Shown: positions 24,774 through 34,930 of the stretch, piece after piece | How the letters are laid out: every line of letters begins with the position of its first letter | Numbering within the stretch: position 1 is the first letter of the stretch | Source of the DNA: an uncultured Pseudomonadota bacterium | GTDB taxonomy: Bacteria > Pseudomonadota > Gammaproteobacteria > Steroidobacterales > Steroidobacteraceae | NCBI GenBank assembly: GCA_903838705.1 | Contig: CAILZL010000002.1 | Coordinates: 41,800-105,799 of the forward strand | DNA: 64,000 bases | Reading direction: 5' to 3' | Notes under the pieces: generated by a model | Told to the model about the DNA's origin: nothing | What the model saw: only the letters and a program-made list of their open reading frames with translations | Database searches by the model: none | Program-made: the position numbers and the translations under genes

Positions 24774-25661
24774 TCACAACAGGCCACGCGCCCTGTCCAG
24801 GGCTTCACAGACTTCCTTCGTTCCCTGCAACAGACGCGGCGTGGCACGCGTCGTCGTATCTGACGACACTACATATAAATGATTCTGCTTTACGGCTGTC
24901 AACTGTGACCAACTCTGCCATTCCTGTTGCAACTGCCGCAATGTTCCCTCAGTCGAAATAATAACATCAGGATTGGCTTGTAACACCGCCTCCGTACTTA
25001 CGATGGGTGCAAGCTGATTCAGGCCGGCAAGCACATTCCGGCCACCACACACCTGCAACACCTCACTGAGCACATGCTGACCACTGACTGTGTAAAGCGG
25101 CTGACTGTTTACCTCGACAAACACACTCAAAGCCATGCGATCCCGATATCGCAACCGCAACGTACTGATACCGGATTCGAATTCACTGGCGGCGCGGCGT
25201 GCATTGACCTGCATCCCGGTGAGTTCACCGATTCTGATAAGTGAATCACTCACTTCACTCAGGTGCTTCACTTCCATGCTTTCGACGCGCATACCCAGTG
25301 CTCTGATCTGTTCCACCGTAGTCGACGGCGTGCCGGAAGTCCAGGTCAGCACCAGATCAGGCTTGAGCGCCAGCAATTTTTCCATGTCGACTCGAAAGGC
25401 ATCACCAACACGCGGGATTTTTTTTGCCGCTTCCGGGAAGTCAGCGTAATCCACTGTGGCAAGTAGCGACTGCTCAGCACCCACAGCGTAGATCAACTCG
25501 GTGATACCCGGTGCCAGTGAGACGATGCGCTGTACAGGAGCGACACTCCCGTGAACACTGTCAGCCGGATCAGCGAGCTTTAGCGCACCAGATGATTCTG
25601 GTGATAAACGCTGCTCACACCCCAACAGCAGCATTGATAACAGAATTACACAGCCTCGCAC
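24774..25661 (-). CDS. btuF: Cobalamin-binding periplasmic lipoprotein (BtuF-like)
   Basis: A 295-residue substrate-binding protein of the BtuF/FepB type. The GTG start gives a short lipoprotein signal ending LLLGC (Cys15), so it is probably membrane-anchored, unlike soluble E. coli BtuF. QRIVSLAPGITELIYAVGAE is the standard BtuF opening strand-helix, and LKPDLVLTWTSGTPSTTVEQ and NPDVIISTEGTLRQLQQEW match the two lobes. It would hand B12 to the BtuC/BtuD pair at 8.7 and 12.3 kb. It lies 3 bp after ampD on the same strand and convergent with the riboswitch operon; no riboswitch precedes it. Confidence 0.85.
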   Translation of the reverse strand: MRGCVILLSMLLLGCEQRLSPESSGALKLADPADSVHGSVAPVQRIVSLAPGITELIYAVGAEQSLLATVDYADFPEAAKKIPRVGDAFRVDMEKLLALKPDLVLTWTSGTPSTTVEQIRALGMRVESMEVKHLSEVSDSLIRIGELTGMQVNARRAASEFESGISTLRLRYRDRMALSVFVEVNSQPLYTVSGQHVLSEVLQVCGGRNVLAGLNQLAPIVSTEAVLQANPDVIISTEGTLRQLQQEWQSWSQLTAVKQNHLYVVSSDTTTRATPRLLQGTKEVCEALDRARGLL

Positions 25662-25664
25662 GGC

Positions 25665-26240
25665 TCAGGACCAAGCGCGCAACATGGCCCGCAACCTTGG
25701 CCAGTCGAAGCATTCGCCCGGGTCACTCTTGCGTCCGGGTGCAACATCACTGTGGCCTACCAGTCGCTGGAGTGACAGCGCCGGATAGGCATTGCACAAC
25801 GCCAGAATCACCCGCGCCAGCTCACGGTACTGAACGATTTCATAGGCAGTGTCATCGGTTCCTTCCAGTTCAATACCAATGGAAAAATCATTACAGCGTT
25901 CCCGTCCGGCGAAATTCGACACGCCCGCATGCCAGGCACGTGCGTGGAAGGGCACATACTGCACCACCTCGCCGTCACGACGGATCAGCAGGTGCGATGA
26001 AACGCGCATGCCTTCAATCTGCCTGAAGTAAGGATGCGCACCCCAGTCGAGTTGATTTGTAAATAACCTGTCGATCCACGGCCCGCCATATTCACCGGGA
26101 GGCAGACTGATGCCATGCACAATAATCAGATCGGTCACCACGCCATCAGGACGTATATCGAAATTCGGCGAACTCAACTGACGCGCGCCCGACAAATGTC
26201 CTGCAACAGGATCAACATGGTAAGGATTGGCTGCATTCAT
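25665..26240 (-). CDS. ampD: 1,6-anhydro-N-acetylmuramyl-L-alanine amidase AmpD
   Basis: A 191-residue cytosolic zinc amidase that removes the peptide from anhydro-MurNAc during cell-wall recycling. DLIIVHGISLPPGEYGG contains the first zinc His, CNDFSIGIELEGTDDTAYE the catalytic region, and LVGHSDVAPGRKSDPGECFD the second His and the Asp ligand. The length is typical (about 180-190). It is the first gene of a two-gene transcript with btuF. NamZ at 44.4-45.6 kb is another muropeptide enzyme in this window. Confidence 0.95.
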   Translation of the reverse strand: MNAANPYHVDPVAGHLSGARQLSSPNFDIRPDGVVTDLIIVHGISLPPGEYGGPWIDRLFTNQLDWGAHPYFRQIEGMRVSSHLLIRRDGEVVQYVPFHARAWHAGVSNFAGRERCNDFSIGIELEGTDDTAYEIVQYRELARVILALCNAYPALSLQRLVGHSDVAPGRKSDPGECFDWPRLRAMLRAWS

Positions 26241-26292
26241 TAGCTGCGATCATGCATGTTTGCACCCGTAACCGCCAGTCCAGCCAGAACAA

Positions 26293-27729
26293 ATGAGCAC
26301 GCCTTATCCAGTCACAATTTGGCACAATGTGACTCTCTCTGGATCATCCGGTCATGTCGTGAGTAACTCCTTTCAATCAGACCTTGGCGCACGCGACCTG
26401 CGACATGTATGGCATCCCTGCACACAGATGCGGGATCACGCCCCCGGCGATCAGATCATGCCCATGATTCCCATCCGGCGCGGCGAAGGCGTATGGCTGG
26501 AAGACTTCAACGGCAAACGCTATCTCGATGCCATCAGCTCATGGTGGACCAATCTGTTCGGACATGCCAATCCACGCATAGGCTCAGCCATCAAGCAACA
26601 GCTGGACTCACTTGAACATGTGATGCTGGCGGGCTTTACCCATGAACCGGTTATCAGGTTATCCGAACAACTGGTCAAGCTGACGCCGGAAGGACTGACC
26701 CGCTGTTTCTATGCGGATAACGGCTCATCTGCAATTGAAGTGGCCGCCAAGATGAGTTTTCACTACTGGCATAACCAGGGCAAGCATCAGAAACGGCGCT
26801 TCATCACCCTGGAAAACAGCTATCACGGTGAAACGCTGGGCGCACTGGCGCTGGGCAGTGTTGAACTCTACAAACAGATCTATCAACCATTGCTGATGGA
26901 CGTGATTACTGCGCCATCACCTGACTGCTTCAATCGTGAACCCGGCGAAAGCTGGGAGTCGCACTCACGGAAAATGATTCAGCCTATGCGCAAGCTGCTT
27001 GAGCAACACGCTGAAGATGTATGTGCCGTGATCATCGAACCGCTGGTGCAATGCGCAGGCAGCATGCGCATGTATCACCCGATATATCTGAAACTGCTGC
27101 GCGAAGCCTGCGATGAATTTGGTGTACACCTGATCGCGGATGAAATCGCCGTGGGGTTTGGCCGGACGGGTACCCTGTTTGCGTGCGAACAGGCGGGCAT
27201 CACACCAGATTTCATGTGTCTTTCCAAAGGACTCACAGGCGGTTACCTGCCTCTGTCAGTCGTACTCACGCATGAAGCTGTTTACCAGGCCTTCTACGAT
27301 GAATACACCAGTCTGCGCGCATTCCTGCATTCCCACAGTTACACCGGCAATCCGCTGGCCTGCGCTGCGGCACTGGCAACACTGGATATTTTTGCGACTG
27401 AACCTGTTATCGAACGTAACTTTCAGTTAATCCAGCACTTGCGACAACGCACTGAAGCGCTGAAAGATCATCCGCATGTAGCGGAAGTACGTCAGCATGG
27501 CATGATCTGCGCGATCGAGATGATAAAGAACAAGCAAACCGGTGAAGCATATGACTGGCGCGAACGGCGCGGGTTGCGTATCTACCATCATGGTCTGAAA
27601 CAGGGTGCGCTGTTGCGTCCGGTTGGCAACGTGGTGTACTTCATGCCGCCCTATGTCATCACACCACAGGAAATTGACTTTCTGGTAGACACCGCCACAC
27701 AAGGCATTGAGCTGGCGACATGCGACTGA
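26293..27729 (+). CDS. bioA: Adenosylmethionine-8-amino-7-oxononanoate aminotransferase
   Basis: A 478-residue PLP enzyme of biotin synthesis using SAM as amino donor. RHVWHPCTQMRDH is the BioA substrate motif, CFYADNGSSAIEVAAKMSFH the phosphate-binding region, IADEIAVGFGRTGTLF holds the Asp, and Lys312 in CLSKGLTGGYLPLS is the Schiff-base lysine. The first about 25 residues do not look like family sequence, so the true start may be a GTG near 26359. No other bio genes or BirA-type operator are seen nearby. It overlaps rsmE by 10 bp. Confidence 0.93.
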   Translation: MSTPYPVTIWHNVTLSGSSGHVVSNSFQSDLGARDLRHVWHPCTQMRDHAPGDQIMPMIPIRRGEGVWLEDFNGKRYLDAISSWWTNLFGHANPRIGSAIKQQLDSLEHVMLAGFTHEPVIRLSEQLVKLTPEGLTRCFYADNGSSAIEVAAKMSFHYWHNQGKHQKRRFITLENSYHGETLGALALGSVELYKQIYQPLLMDVITAPSPDCFNREPGESWESHSRKMIQPMRKLLEQHAEDVCAVIIEPLVQCAGSMRMYHPIYLKLLREACDEFGVHLIADEIAVGFGRTGTLFACEQAGITPDFMCLSKGLTGGYLPLSVVLTHEAVYQAFYDEYTSLRAFLHSHSYTGNPLACAAALATLDIFATEPVIERNFQLIQHLRQRTEALKDHPHVAEVRQHGMICAIEMIKNKQTGEAYDWRERRGLRIYHHGLKQGALLRPVGNVVYFMPPYVITPQEIDFLVDTATQGIELATCD

Positions 27730-28454
27730 CCCGTATTCATCTTCCAGCCACATTGGCAATAGATAGCGAATTGCTGATGACTGATAGCGGTGCCAATCAT
27801 CTGGTACGCGTATTGCGACTTCGCGAAGGTGCAGCGCTGATCGTCTTTGATGGTGCAGGCAATGAACACCGCGGTGAAATCAGCCGCATTGAAGGTCAGC
27901 GGGTACACATCCGTATCGGTGAAAAGCTCGCCTTATCCAGCGAATCACCGCTGCACATCACGCTGGTACAGGGAATCTCACGCGGTGAACGCATGGACTG
28001 GACCCTGCAAAAAGCCACCGAACTGGGTGTGACCCGCATTGCCCCGGTACTGACATCACGCAGCGTGGTACGACTGGATGACAAGCAGACTTTGAAGAAA
28101 CAGGAACACTGGCAAGCCGTTGTCATCGGTGCCTGTGAACAAAGTGGCCGGAGTGTTGTGCCTTCGGTGCAGACGCCTTCAACTCTGCGCCAGTACCTGA
28201 GCAGTCATGAAAAAAGCGGCATGCGCTTTGTGCTCAGCCCTACTGCACCCGCTTCACTGGCTGGACTCAGCAGCCTGTCGAGCAAAGTTGAATTAATGAT
28301 CGGCCCCGAAGGTGGGCTTGATGATGAAGAACTGTTGATGGCAGAGCACGCCGGATTTACACCTGTGCGGTTAGGACCACGCGTATTGCGCACAGAGACT
28401 GCTTCGGTAGTCGCACTGTCGGTACTGCAGGCATTATGGGGGGATCTGCAGTAG
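27720..28454 (+). CDS. rsmE: 16S rRNA (uracil1498-N3)-methyltransferase RsmE
   Basis: A 244-residue SPOUT methyltransferase. The N-terminal PUA-like part begins MRLTRIHLPATLAIDSELLM and includes HLVRVLRLREGAALIVFDG; the knotted C-terminal part has ELMIGPEGGLDDEELLMAEH and RLGPRVLRTETASVVALSVL, the SAM-binding trefoil. It overlaps bioA and is translationally coupled to it, a common order in gammaproteobacteria. It is convergent with chpC. Confidence 0.95.
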   Translation: MRLTRIHLPATLAIDSELLMTDSGANHLVRVLRLREGAALIVFDGAGNEHRGEISRIEGQRVHIRIGEKLALSSESPLHITLVQGISRGERMDWTLQKATELGVTRIAPVLTSRSVVRLDDKQTLKKQEHWQAVVIGACEQSGRSVVPSVQTPSTLRQYLSSHEKSGMRFVLSPTAPASLAGLSSLSSKVELMIGPEGGLDDEELLMAEHAGFTPVRLGPRVLRTETASVVALSVLQALWGDLQ

Positions 28455-28512
28455 AAGATGCAGCCTCAAGCTTGCTGACGTTTCAAGTCATCGCCTGCAT
28501 CAGCAAGTTAAC

Positions 28513-28980
28513 TCAGCCCCTCGATTCTTCGCTGATCATCTGCTCCAGACGCTCGAAATCGGGAATCAATGGCACTTCGTTGATCATGCGCACCTGACAC
28601 AGGACGGGCTGGCGATCAAAGAAGGGCTGATTAGGATCAGGCTTGACGATATCCGGACCGAGCCGTACCAGCTGTGGAAACCCCTGTGTAACGATGCCGA
28701 AATAACCGCCCGTGAGTTTGCCGCTGATACCAATGCAGATGATGATACGGGTACGCCCACCGGGAAGCGGGATGTTCCTGCCGCATGCAGCTTCAAATGA
28801 AATCACCGGTACGACGCGACTATTCCAGGTGATATTACCCAGATACCATTGCGGCGCATTTTCCACCTGATCAGGTTGCTGCCATGTGACAACCTCCGAG
28901 ATGCAGGCGCGCGGAACGAGCAGGCGATTCTCGGCCAGCGGCACCAGCAGACTGTAAAGCTCGTCAGTTACCGAATTCAT
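28513..28980 (-). CDS. chpC: CheW-like protein ChpC of the Chp chemosensory system
   Basis: A 155-residue single CheW-like domain (LYSLLVPLAENRLLVPRACI, WYLGNITWNSRVVPVISFEA). CheW proteins couple receptors to a CheA kinase. It follows chpA with no gap between the ChpA stop and its start, matching the chpA-chpC order in Pseudomonas, where ChpC is a second adaptor besides PilI. It is divergent in sequence from PilI at 36272-36841. Confidence 0.82.
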   Translation of the reverse strand: MNSVTDELYSLLVPLAENRLLVPRACISEVVTWQQPDQVENAPQWYLGNITWNSRVVPVISFEAACGRNIPLPGGRTRIIICIGISGKLTGGYFGIVTQGFPQLVRLGPDIVKPDPNQPFFDRQPVLCQVRMINEVPLIPDFERLEQMISEESRG

Positions 28981-31900
28981 CTAGTTCACCGCCTGCTTTC
29001 GACGTCTTGCATTGACCAATGGCTCAATGGCATCCAGCAACTGGTTTTCCTGATAAGGCTTGCCAAGATAGTCATTCACCCCGATCTCGATCGCACGTGC
29101 GCGATGCTTGTCGCTGACCCGCGAAGTTATCATGATGATGGGGACATCCGACAAGCGTGCATCACTGCGCACACGGGTAGCCAGCTCATAGCCATCCATA
29201 CGCGGCATCTCGATATCCAGCAGGATCACGTCAGGTACATGCTCCTGCAGTATTTCCAGCGCATCAATACCATCTTTGGCGGTAAGCACGCGCATGCCAT
29301 GTCGCTCCAGCAGGCGCTGCGTAACACGACGTACCGTAATCGAATCATCTACAACCAGCACAAAGGTGCGGCGATCCTCTCCGCGGGCCATCAGTTCACT
29401 GTCAGGACGGGCACGCCATTCCGAACGCACCAGCGCTCCCATGTCGAGAATGATGACCACCCGACCATCGCCGAGAATAGTGGCACCAGAGATGCCGCGA
29501 ATGCTCGACACCTGCGGCCCAACCGACTTCACTACAATTTCCCGGTTACCGATCAATTCGTCGGTTACCAGTGCGGTGGAATGCTCACCCGCCTTGATCA
29601 ATATCAGCGGCACTTCATCATGTTCAGGCAGCACCGTTATTCCAGCATCAATGAATGCACCCAGATACTGCACCTTGTAGCGCTGACCACCGTACTCAAA
29701 GCTGGGCACATCGCTATCCAGATGTGTCATTACTTCGGCTTTAGGTAGCCGCACCACACCCTCTACTGTCGGTAGCGGCAGCGCATACACTTCATGCTCG
29801 CCGACTCGCACCAGAAGGGACTGACTGATAGCCAGAGTGAATGGCAGCCGTATGGTGAACTTCACACCTTCGCCCGGTCTGCTTTCAGTGAACAATGCAC
29901 CGCCGAGTTTCTTGATTTCGGTCACCACCACATCCATGCCCACACCACGACCCGCATGCTGGGTTACCTCGGTCGCAGTACTGAAGCCCGGCTCCAGAAT
30001 CAGCTGTAATGCTTCTTCATCGGTCAATACACGCTCGCCGGTAATCAATCCTTTGGCGCGCGCCTTGTTACGCACGGCGTTGACATCAATTCCGCGACCA
30101 TCATCCTGCAGGGTGATGACCATTTCCGATCCTTCGCGATGCAACCCAACCTGAATAGAACCTGTCGCCGGCTTCCCACGACTGCTGCGCTCATCAGGTG
30201 ATTCAATTCCGTGAACTACTGAGTTGCGCAACATGTGTTCAAACGAAGGCAACATGCGCTCCAGCACCTGTCTGTCCAGTTCGCCGCTGGCCCCGCTGAT
30301 GACAAGTTCAACCTGCTTGCCGGTATCGCCCGCCACCTGCCGTACCAGTCGGGTAAGACGTGGCGCATGACGTGAAAAAGGTACCATGCGGGTCTTCATC
30401 AATCCGTTCTGCAGCTCAGTCACAACTCGTGACTGTTGCAGCAACAGGTTTTGCGCTTCGCTGGTCATGGTTTCAAGCAAGCCTGCAATCGAATCCACGT
30501 CACTCACAGATTCCGCCAGTGCGCGCGAAAATTGCTGAATGGTGGAATACCGGTCCAGTTCAAGCGGGTCAAAATCTTCGCGCCCTCTGGAGTCGTCCTG
30601 ATGCTTGTGCAAAATCTGAGCTTCGGTTTCGATCTCCAGCTTGCGCAACTGATCCTTCAGGCGAGTGACGGTACGACCGAGTTCGGACAGATTGAAATCC
30701 AGTGATGTGACCTGTTGCTCCATACGTGAACGCAGAATGCTTACCTCACCCGCGCTGTTCAGCAGGAGATCAAGCAGCTCTGCATCAACACGCGCAACCT
30801 CACCACGCTCCTGCGTTACTTGCGCACGCCCGGGTGGTAATGCGGCGGAAATCGGTTGACCGGATTCAGCCATGTCACCTGTCGCAACAACTTCAGACAG
30901 TGTAGGAGGTTCAATGGACGAGCCGGAATTCCTGTCCAGGGATGTGTCTGTTACATCCGGGGTAGCCAGTGATTCCGGACTCTGAATTGAAATTGCTTCA
31001 ATCTGCTGTCCGGCTTCCATCAGAAGCTGCCCAGCATCCGGCTGGAAATTTGATGGCGCAACTGGCGCATTGAAATCCCTGACCAGATCTTCCACACCAA
31101 ACTCGACATCAAACTCAGACGGCAGTTCTGGCTCAGTTTTAAGCAAAGCCTCAGCCTCAGCCAGCAATGGATCCTCTGTCGGAGCAGACTCATAGATAGC
31201 AGCCTGATGATGATCAACAGGCTGCTCTATTGCAGTCTCAGCTACCGGCAATTCAGCAACTGGCGATTCCTGACCACGACTTAGTGCCTGCAGGGATGCA
31301 ATCAGATTCTGCGCACTCGGCGCACGTCGTCCCTGATTAACAATATCGCGCATCCGGTTCAGCTCATCGAGACCGGCCTGCAAAATATTGAATACCTGTA
31401 CATCAGTAGCCGGTACCGCACTACGTTCAACCAGTTCCATAAAAGATTCGAGTTCATGACTCAAATCGCCCATGGAACGGATACCCGCCATACGCGCACC
31501 CCCTTTCAGGGTGTGTAATGCACGCTTCAGTTCTGATGCATTGTTCTGGTCATTGCGATCATTCTGTAACGCCTGCAGGCACCGATCTGCCACCTCCAGT
31601 AACTCTGCCGCTTCTTCTGTATAGATGGCAGCAACATCTGCATCGAATGCGTCATCAAGATCCTGAATTGATGCAGCCTGAACTGCTGGAGAAGGCTCAA
31701 TCGCAGCCGGCTGGCTTTCCACCTCAACCGGGACACTCGATTCAATAACACTCTCCTGCTGGACAACCTCGAAAGATTCTCCCAGTACAGGCGCAGTGAA
31801 ATTGGCCGCCCATTCAGCAGTCTCTACAATGGTCTCAGGTTCTTCTACATGTACAGCTGAGGATACAGACTCGTTCTCCGTATCCTGCATGGTCTCATCG

Positions 31901-34869
31901 ATGAACAGCTGCTGACCATCAGCAATTAATTCAGCATGCTGATCTACAACATCCTGCAATTCTTCGACGTTAAGATCTATCCACTGCTCTTCGGGTTCTT
32001 CAGTGACTGCTTCGGTTGTCTGCACTTCTTCAGTAACCAGTGCTTCAGGCAGTACGAGCATCTCACCCGTGGCATCAATGGAGGTTCTCTGTCTCTGTGT
32101 CAGCGTGTAATCCAGGCGCTGCTCAAGCTGCTCCAGTCGGGCAGCAAGATCCGATTGAGAACTGAAGAACACGGTGCTTTCATCGAGGTGCGCAACAATG
32201 TTCTCAATGGCGCTGACGACATCGCCCAATAACTGCAGTCCCTCTGCTGGCAAGGGCAGTTCATTATCGAACAGCTTGCCGATGTAGTGATTGAGTGGTT
32301 CAGCGATCTTGATACCATGACGCGCACCGGCAGTCTTGGATGCCCCGCTCAAGGTATGGCATGCCCGGTGTAACGCCTCCGTAACCGGATAAGGCGCAAG
32401 CAACTCAGAACAATTGTGAATATATTCGCGGATCTGGCTGAGATGGCCGGCCACTTCCTTGGCAAAAATATCGTGCAAGGCCGGATCCATGCGTGCTTCA
32501 GACTCATCGGCCACAGGTGCTGCTGACACGGTTTCCGCAGACTGATCTACGCCTTCAACTGGGGCGATGACTTTGGGTTGTTCCGTGGTTATTTGTGCAA
32601 TGACATGTGCCCGGGCAATCAACCCGGCCACATCCTCTTCAGGTGTCCGACCCGCTTCAAGCTGCTCAATCAATGCCGGCAAAGTCTGTACAGCCTGCTG
32701 CAACAATCCCAGAATCTCAGGTGATCTATCCAGCGTCTGATTGATGACACGATTCAGGATGCTCTCCATCGACCAGGCAAATTCGCCGATCAACTGCGCC
32801 CCGACCAGACGACCACTGCCTTTCAAGGTGTGGAATGATCGTCGCATACCGACCAGCGCTTCCTGATCCAGCGGATTGAGCTCCCAGCGCGGCAACAAGC
32901 CCTGCAAACGCAGCACTTCATCCCGGGCTTCCTCAATGAACAGCTCCAGAAATTCAGGATCAGACTTGTCATCGGGCCGCATCAGCACAGGTGGTAGTTC
33001 AACACGGGGCAGCCCGGTCATTGACCTGTCATTTAGCACCACAGTACGGTCTGGCTCTGCTTGACCAGGACGTTCATGACCCGGCAACGGCTCGATTGCC
33101 ACCGTTTTCTCAAACTGTGTCTGGGGTACCAGTTGTTGCACCCCGGGCAGCTCGGCGATATCCGACATCGCATCCAGCGTACTCAGACATTTCTCTGCGT
33201 TATCGAGCATGTACCAAGGGTCACTGCGCCCTGCCTGCAATGTCTCCAGATAATATTCAACTGCGACGATGGCATCGGCCAGCCGGTCCATCTTCTCCGG
33301 CATTCTGGAAATTACATTCGGACGAGCATATCGGGCGAGTGCAGTACGGATGCGCTCAGTAACTGCCGTCGCGCGTGACTTTCCAAGCATTAACAATCCG
33401 GCAGTGATGCCGCGAATCAGATGCGGCACCTGATCCAGCGATTGCGCCTCACCCGGCCTTTCCAGTGCCAGCGCAATTGCCTCCTTGATACGCGCCATAT
33501 TTACAATGCATTCACGCAACACCGCCGCAGAAACCTGGCGGAACTCGGTATCCTGACCGCCAGCTTCCTGATGCTCCGTCGCAGGAGCTGCCTCCACCAT
33601 CACTGGCTGGATCAATCCAATTAACTGTTCATCAAGCCGGTCTTCAATCGTAATCAGGGCTGCCGCCATGGACATCAAAGCAGCTTCATCGGGTGGTGAG
33701 TTCTCCAGCAACCGGACTTGCAGTGCAGTAGTTTGCTGCTGCACCGTTTCACGCAACTCACCCAGCCCCAGCACACCCAGCGTATCACCAATTTTTTTCA
33801 GCAAGTCCAGCTGCGGTGCCAGCTCCTGAAGTTGTGCGCCTTCCTTACGAACAAACAGATCCAGCGCATCTTTGACGCGAGTCAGATCTTCTGTGATGGC
33901 ACTGGCCACAGTCTTCATCAACTTGATGGAAGGAGCAGAAAGACTTTCTCGCTCGGCTTCAACCTGAGCATCCAGAGGTAATAATTCATTCAGGCGGAAC
34001 GACGCGCGCACTGCTTTTATGCGCTCACTGTCACTGGAAGAACGTGCGATGTAGTACAAAAGGTTATTCAACAGATCGAGGGGAGGCTGCTGGCAATAGT
34101 GCTGCTCACCCTGTTCATACAGGCGTTTCATCTGGCGATCAGCCTGACCCAGCAGACGCTTGACCGAAGCAGTACCTTCGAGTCCCTGGTCACGCAAGGC
34201 ATCGATTACCGCACCGACCACCCACCACAACTGGAATACCGCCTGCATGGTGGCCACCTGCTCCAGCTTCTCAGCAGCACGCGCCATGATTTCCAGATTC
34301 TGGTCAACACGTTCGCCCTTGATCCATCCCAGCAGACCAAGCTGAAAGCGTGTACGCATCTTGCGTGCCCAGAAAGAGACGCTCATGACCGGCTCACCCG
34401 GGGCGGGTGCTACTGGATTCGCCTGCTTGTCTGAACTCAGATTGAGCAGCAGCAGGGTTCCTTCAGACAGCAGCGCATTTCCCCGGACAGCACGCAGATC
34501 ATTGAGCAGTGGCAACAGGATGAGTGCCATATCACGTCCACCACCCATCACTCTTTCCAGATAGGTTGGCAACTGCACCATGGCGCGCATCAGCGCATCC
34601 AGTCCTTCAGCAAGATGCCGCTGCTCGGCAAAGTTGTCGATCAAGTACTGGGCAAGCTGCTCCATTTCCTCAACCAGCAACGCGGCACCGAATACTTCTA
34701 CAAGTCGTAATGCACCGCGAACCTGGCGCAGATGGTCACGGCACCTGACCAGAGCTTCCGTCTGATCCTGCTGTTCACCAAACAACTCCAGTGCCGCACG
34801 AGCATCATTGAGCTCATTGTTCAACTCGCGCGCGACCACATGCAGTGTTTGCGTCGATACCTCACTCAT
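28981..34869 (-). CDS. chpA: ChpA hybrid histidine kinase controlling twitching motility
   Basis: A 1962-residue CheA-like kinase. The N-terminal about 600 residues are helical, with degenerate Hpt-like units. Clear Hpt domains have SFHTLKGSGRLVG near 680 (His present), CHTLSGASKTAG near 839 and LHTLKGGARMAG near 1119. The dimerisation helix (LLNSAGEVSILRSRM) is near 1370, the ATPase N box MLRNSVVHGIE near 1545, and the CheW-like domain about 1690-1830. A receiver starts near 1836 (VLVVDDSITVRR) with the phospho-Asp in ILLDIEMPRMDG. Between Hpt units are long acidic Glu/Val-rich linkers. It presumably phosphorylates PilG and PilH. Fewer canonical Hpt sites than in P. aeruginosa ChpA. Confidence 0.92.
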   Translation of the reverse strand: MSEVSTQTLHVVARELNNELNDARAALELFGEQQDQTEALVRCRDHLRQVRGALRLVEVFGAALLVEEMEQLAQYLIDNFAEQRHLAEGLDALMRAMVQLPTYLERVMGGGRDMALILLPLLNDLRAVRGNALLSEGTLLLLNLSSDKQANPVAPAPGEPVMSVSFWARKMRTRFQLGLLGWIKGERVDQNLEIMARAAEKLEQVATMQAVFQLWWVVGAVIDALRDQGLEGTASVKRLLGQADRQMKRLYEQGEQHYCQQPPLDLLNNLLYYIARSSSDSERIKAVRASFRLNELLPLDAQVEAERESLSAPSIKLMKTVASAITEDLTRVKDALDLFVRKEGAQLQELAPQLDLLKKIGDTLGVLGLGELRETVQQQTTALQVRLLENSPPDEAALMSMAAALITIEDRLDEQLIGLIQPVMVEAAPATEHQEAGGQDTEFRQVSAAVLRECIVNMARIKEAIALALERPGEAQSLDQVPHLIRGITAGLLMLGKSRATAVTERIRTALARYARPNVISRMPEKMDRLADAIVAVEYYLETLQAGRSDPWYMLDNAEKCLSTLDAMSDIAELPGVQQLVPQTQFEKTVAIEPLPGHERPGQAEPDRTVVLNDRSMTGLPRVELPPVLMRPDDKSDPEFLELFIEEARDEVLRLQGLLPRWELNPLDQEALVGMRRSFHTLKGSGRLVGAQLIGEFAWSMESILNRVINQTLDRSPEILGLLQQAVQTLPALIEQLEAGRTPEEDVAGLIARAHVIAQITTEQPKVIAPVEGVDQSAETVSAAPVADESEARMDPALHDIFAKEVAGHLSQIREYIHNCSELLAPYPVTEALHRACHTLSGASKTAGARHGIKIAEPLNHYIGKLFDNELPLPAEGLQLLGDVVSAIENIVAHLDESTVFFSSQSDLAARLEQLEQRLDYTLTQRQRTSIDATGEMLVLPEALVTEEVQTTEAVTEEPEEQWIDLNVEELQDVVDQHAELIADGQQLFIDETMQDTENESVSSAVHVEEPETIVETAEWAANFTAPVLGESFEVVQQESVIESSVPVEVESQPAAIEPSPAVQAASIQDLDDAFDADVAAIYTEEAAELLEVADRCLQALQNDRNDQNNASELKRALHTLKGGARMAGIRSMGDLSHELESFMELVERSAVPATDVQVFNILQAGLDELNRMRDIVNQGRRAPSAQNLIASLQALSRGQESPVAELPVAETAIEQPVDHHQAAIYESAPTEDPLLAEAEALLKTEPELPSEFDVEFGVEDLVRDFNAPVAPSNFQPDAGQLLMEAGQQIEAISIQSPESLATPDVTDTSLDRNSGSSIEPPTLSEVVATGDMAESGQPISAALPPGRAQVTQERGEVARVDAELLDLLLNSAGEVSILRSRMEQQVTSLDFNLSELGRTVTRLKDQLRKLEIETEAQILHKHQDDSRGREDFDPLELDRYSTIQQFSRALAESVSDVDSIAGLLETMTSEAQNLLLQQSRVVTELQNGLMKTRMVPFSRHAPRLTRLVRQVAGDTGKQVELVISGASGELDRQVLERMLPSFEHMLRNSVVHGIESPDERSSRGKPATGSIQVGLHREGSEMVITLQDDGRGIDVNAVRNKARAKGLITGERVLTDEEALQLILEPGFSTATEVTQHAGRGVGMDVVVTEIKKLGGALFTESRPGEGVKFTIRLPFTLAISQSLLVRVGEHEVYALPLPTVEGVVRLPKAEVMTHLDSDVPSFEYGGQRYKVQYLGAFIDAGITVLPEHDEVPLILIKAGEHSTALVTDELIGNREIVVKSVGPQVSSIRGISGATILGDGRVVIILDMGALVRSEWRARPDSELMARGEDRRTFVLVVDDSITVRRVTQRLLERHGMRVLTAKDGIDALEILQEHVPDVILLDIEMPRMDGYELATRVRSDARLSDVPIIMITSRVSDKHRARAIEIGVNDYLGKPYQENQLLDAIEPLVNARRRKQAVN

Positions 34870-34930
34870 GCGTTTAGCGCTCCGGCGATCACGATCTTCA
34901 TCACGAATCCATCACTTGTTGCTGGCAACA

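Noticed and set aside
28471..28507. CTTGCTGA/TCAGCAAG hairpin between rsmE and chpC as terminator
   Set aside because: The 21-nt loop and lack of a T run make it weak.
28849..29748. Plus-strand ORF of 299 residues opposite chpA and chpC
   Set aside because: It lies antisense to clearly conserved CheW, receiver and kinase sequence and has no recognisable domain or ribosome binding site.
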